Shown here: one piece after another, positions 6,516 to 6,728 of the stretch
How positions within the stretch are numbered: the first letter of the stretch is position 1
Layout: every line of letters starts with the position of its first letter
Assembly: GCA_027083655.1 (NCBI GenBank)
Contig: JALWNS010000128.1
Coordinates: 1 to 6,728 of the forward strand
DNA length: 6,728 nucleotides
From: Bacteroidales bacterium
GTDB taxonomy: Bacteria; Bacteroidota; Bacteroidia; Bacteroidales; S143-33
Direction of reading: 5' to 3'
Translations under genes and position numbers: made by a program
The notes under the pieces: model-generated
Databases searched by the model: none
What the model was told of the DNA's origin: nothing
Seen by the model: the letters and a program-made list of their open reading frames with translations, nothing else

Positions 6516-6728
6516 ATGGTCAAAGAAGGCAAGATAGGTGTAACGACAGAAGATATATTTCCCATAATCAAACAGTTTCTCTATTCAGACCAGGAGATAT
6601 TTTTAAGGGAACTAGTGTCTAATGCAGTGGATGCCACACAGAAGATCAAGGCCTTACAGCGCACAGGAGAGTTTGACGGGGATCTTGGAGATTTGACAAT
6701 AAAAGTAAAACTTGACAGGGATAAGGGC
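6516..6728 (+). CDS. htpG: Hsp90-family chaperone HtpG, N-terminal fragment cut by the window edge
   Basis: HtpG is the bacterial Hsp90, a cytosolic ATP-dependent homodimeric chaperone. The 71 visible codons (of a protein usually about 620-690 residues) begin MVKEGKIGVTTEDIF and contain the N-terminal ATP-binding helix FLRELVSNAVDAT at residues 29-41. In it, Glu32 matches the family's ATP-hydrolysis glutamate and Asn36 the conserved magnesium/ATP-contacting asparagine. The 'KIGVTTEDIFPIIKQFLYSD' start and the GEF-GDLGDL stretch near 52-60 resemble Bacteroidota HtpG. The start is supported by that conserved beginning and by a purine-rich AAAGGA (6503-6508) seven bases upstream, the only Shine-Dalgarno-like sequence before a gene in this window. 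The preceding terminator means it is transcribed independently of gldK. Nothing in the sequence links it to secretion. Confidence 0.95.
   Translation, partial: MVKEGKIGVTTEDIFPIIKQFLYSDQEIFLRELVSNAVDATQKIKALQRTGEFDGDLGDLTIKVKLDRDKG

Noticed and set aside
1..6728. A previously undescribed system
   Set aside because: All full-length genes belong to the known type IX secretion system and the partial one at the right edge to Hsp90; novelty is limited to arrangement and regulation.

Overview
The window comes from an AT-rich member of the phylum Bacteroidota. It carries four recognisable genes typical of that phylum: a PorU-type C25 protease/sortase, a PorP/SprF-family outer-membrane protein, the lipoprotein GldK/PorK, and the start of an HtpG with a Bacteroidota-like N-terminus. 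Both signal-peptidase-I precursors (PorU and PorP) have Gln right after the predicted cleavage site, as expected from the Bacteroidota 'Q-rule'. The sequence alone does not settle order, genus or species.

Layout. At the extreme left, minus strand, only the first eight codons of a gene are present; by synteny with known porU-porV pairs it is probably porV. A 71-base gap follows, then porU (96-3833, minus), complete from signal peptide to C-terminal domain. porP (3784-4734, plus) starts head-to-head with porU, and the two signal-peptide-coding ends overlap by 50 bases on opposite strands. gldK (4817-6373, plus) follows porP after 82 bases and ends in a strong intrinsic terminator (6398-6428). 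After an 87-base gap, htpG begins at 6516 and runs off the right edge. No tRNA, rRNA, CRISPR array, insertion sequence or phage gene was found, and no gap longer than 300 bases lacks a gene.

How the genes work together. PorU, PorV, PorP and GldK/PorK all belong to the type IX secretion system (T9SS). GldK/PorK and PorN/GldN form the periplasmic ring under the outer membrane, and PorP is an outer-membrane partner of the core. PorV shuttles cargo to PorU, which cuts off the C-terminal secretion signal at the cell surface and attaches the cargo. The window therefore joins the attachment arm (porU, probable porV) and part of the translocon core (porP-gldK) in one divergent locus. HtpG is a cytosolic Hsp90 chaperone, probably just a neighbour.

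The system is known, not new. The points worth a second look are the sense-antisense overlap of the two signal peptides, a perfect TAnnTTTG promoter element for porU inside porP, the terminator plus htpG where gldLMN normally follow gldK, and the sharp difference in arginine codon use between porP and gldK.
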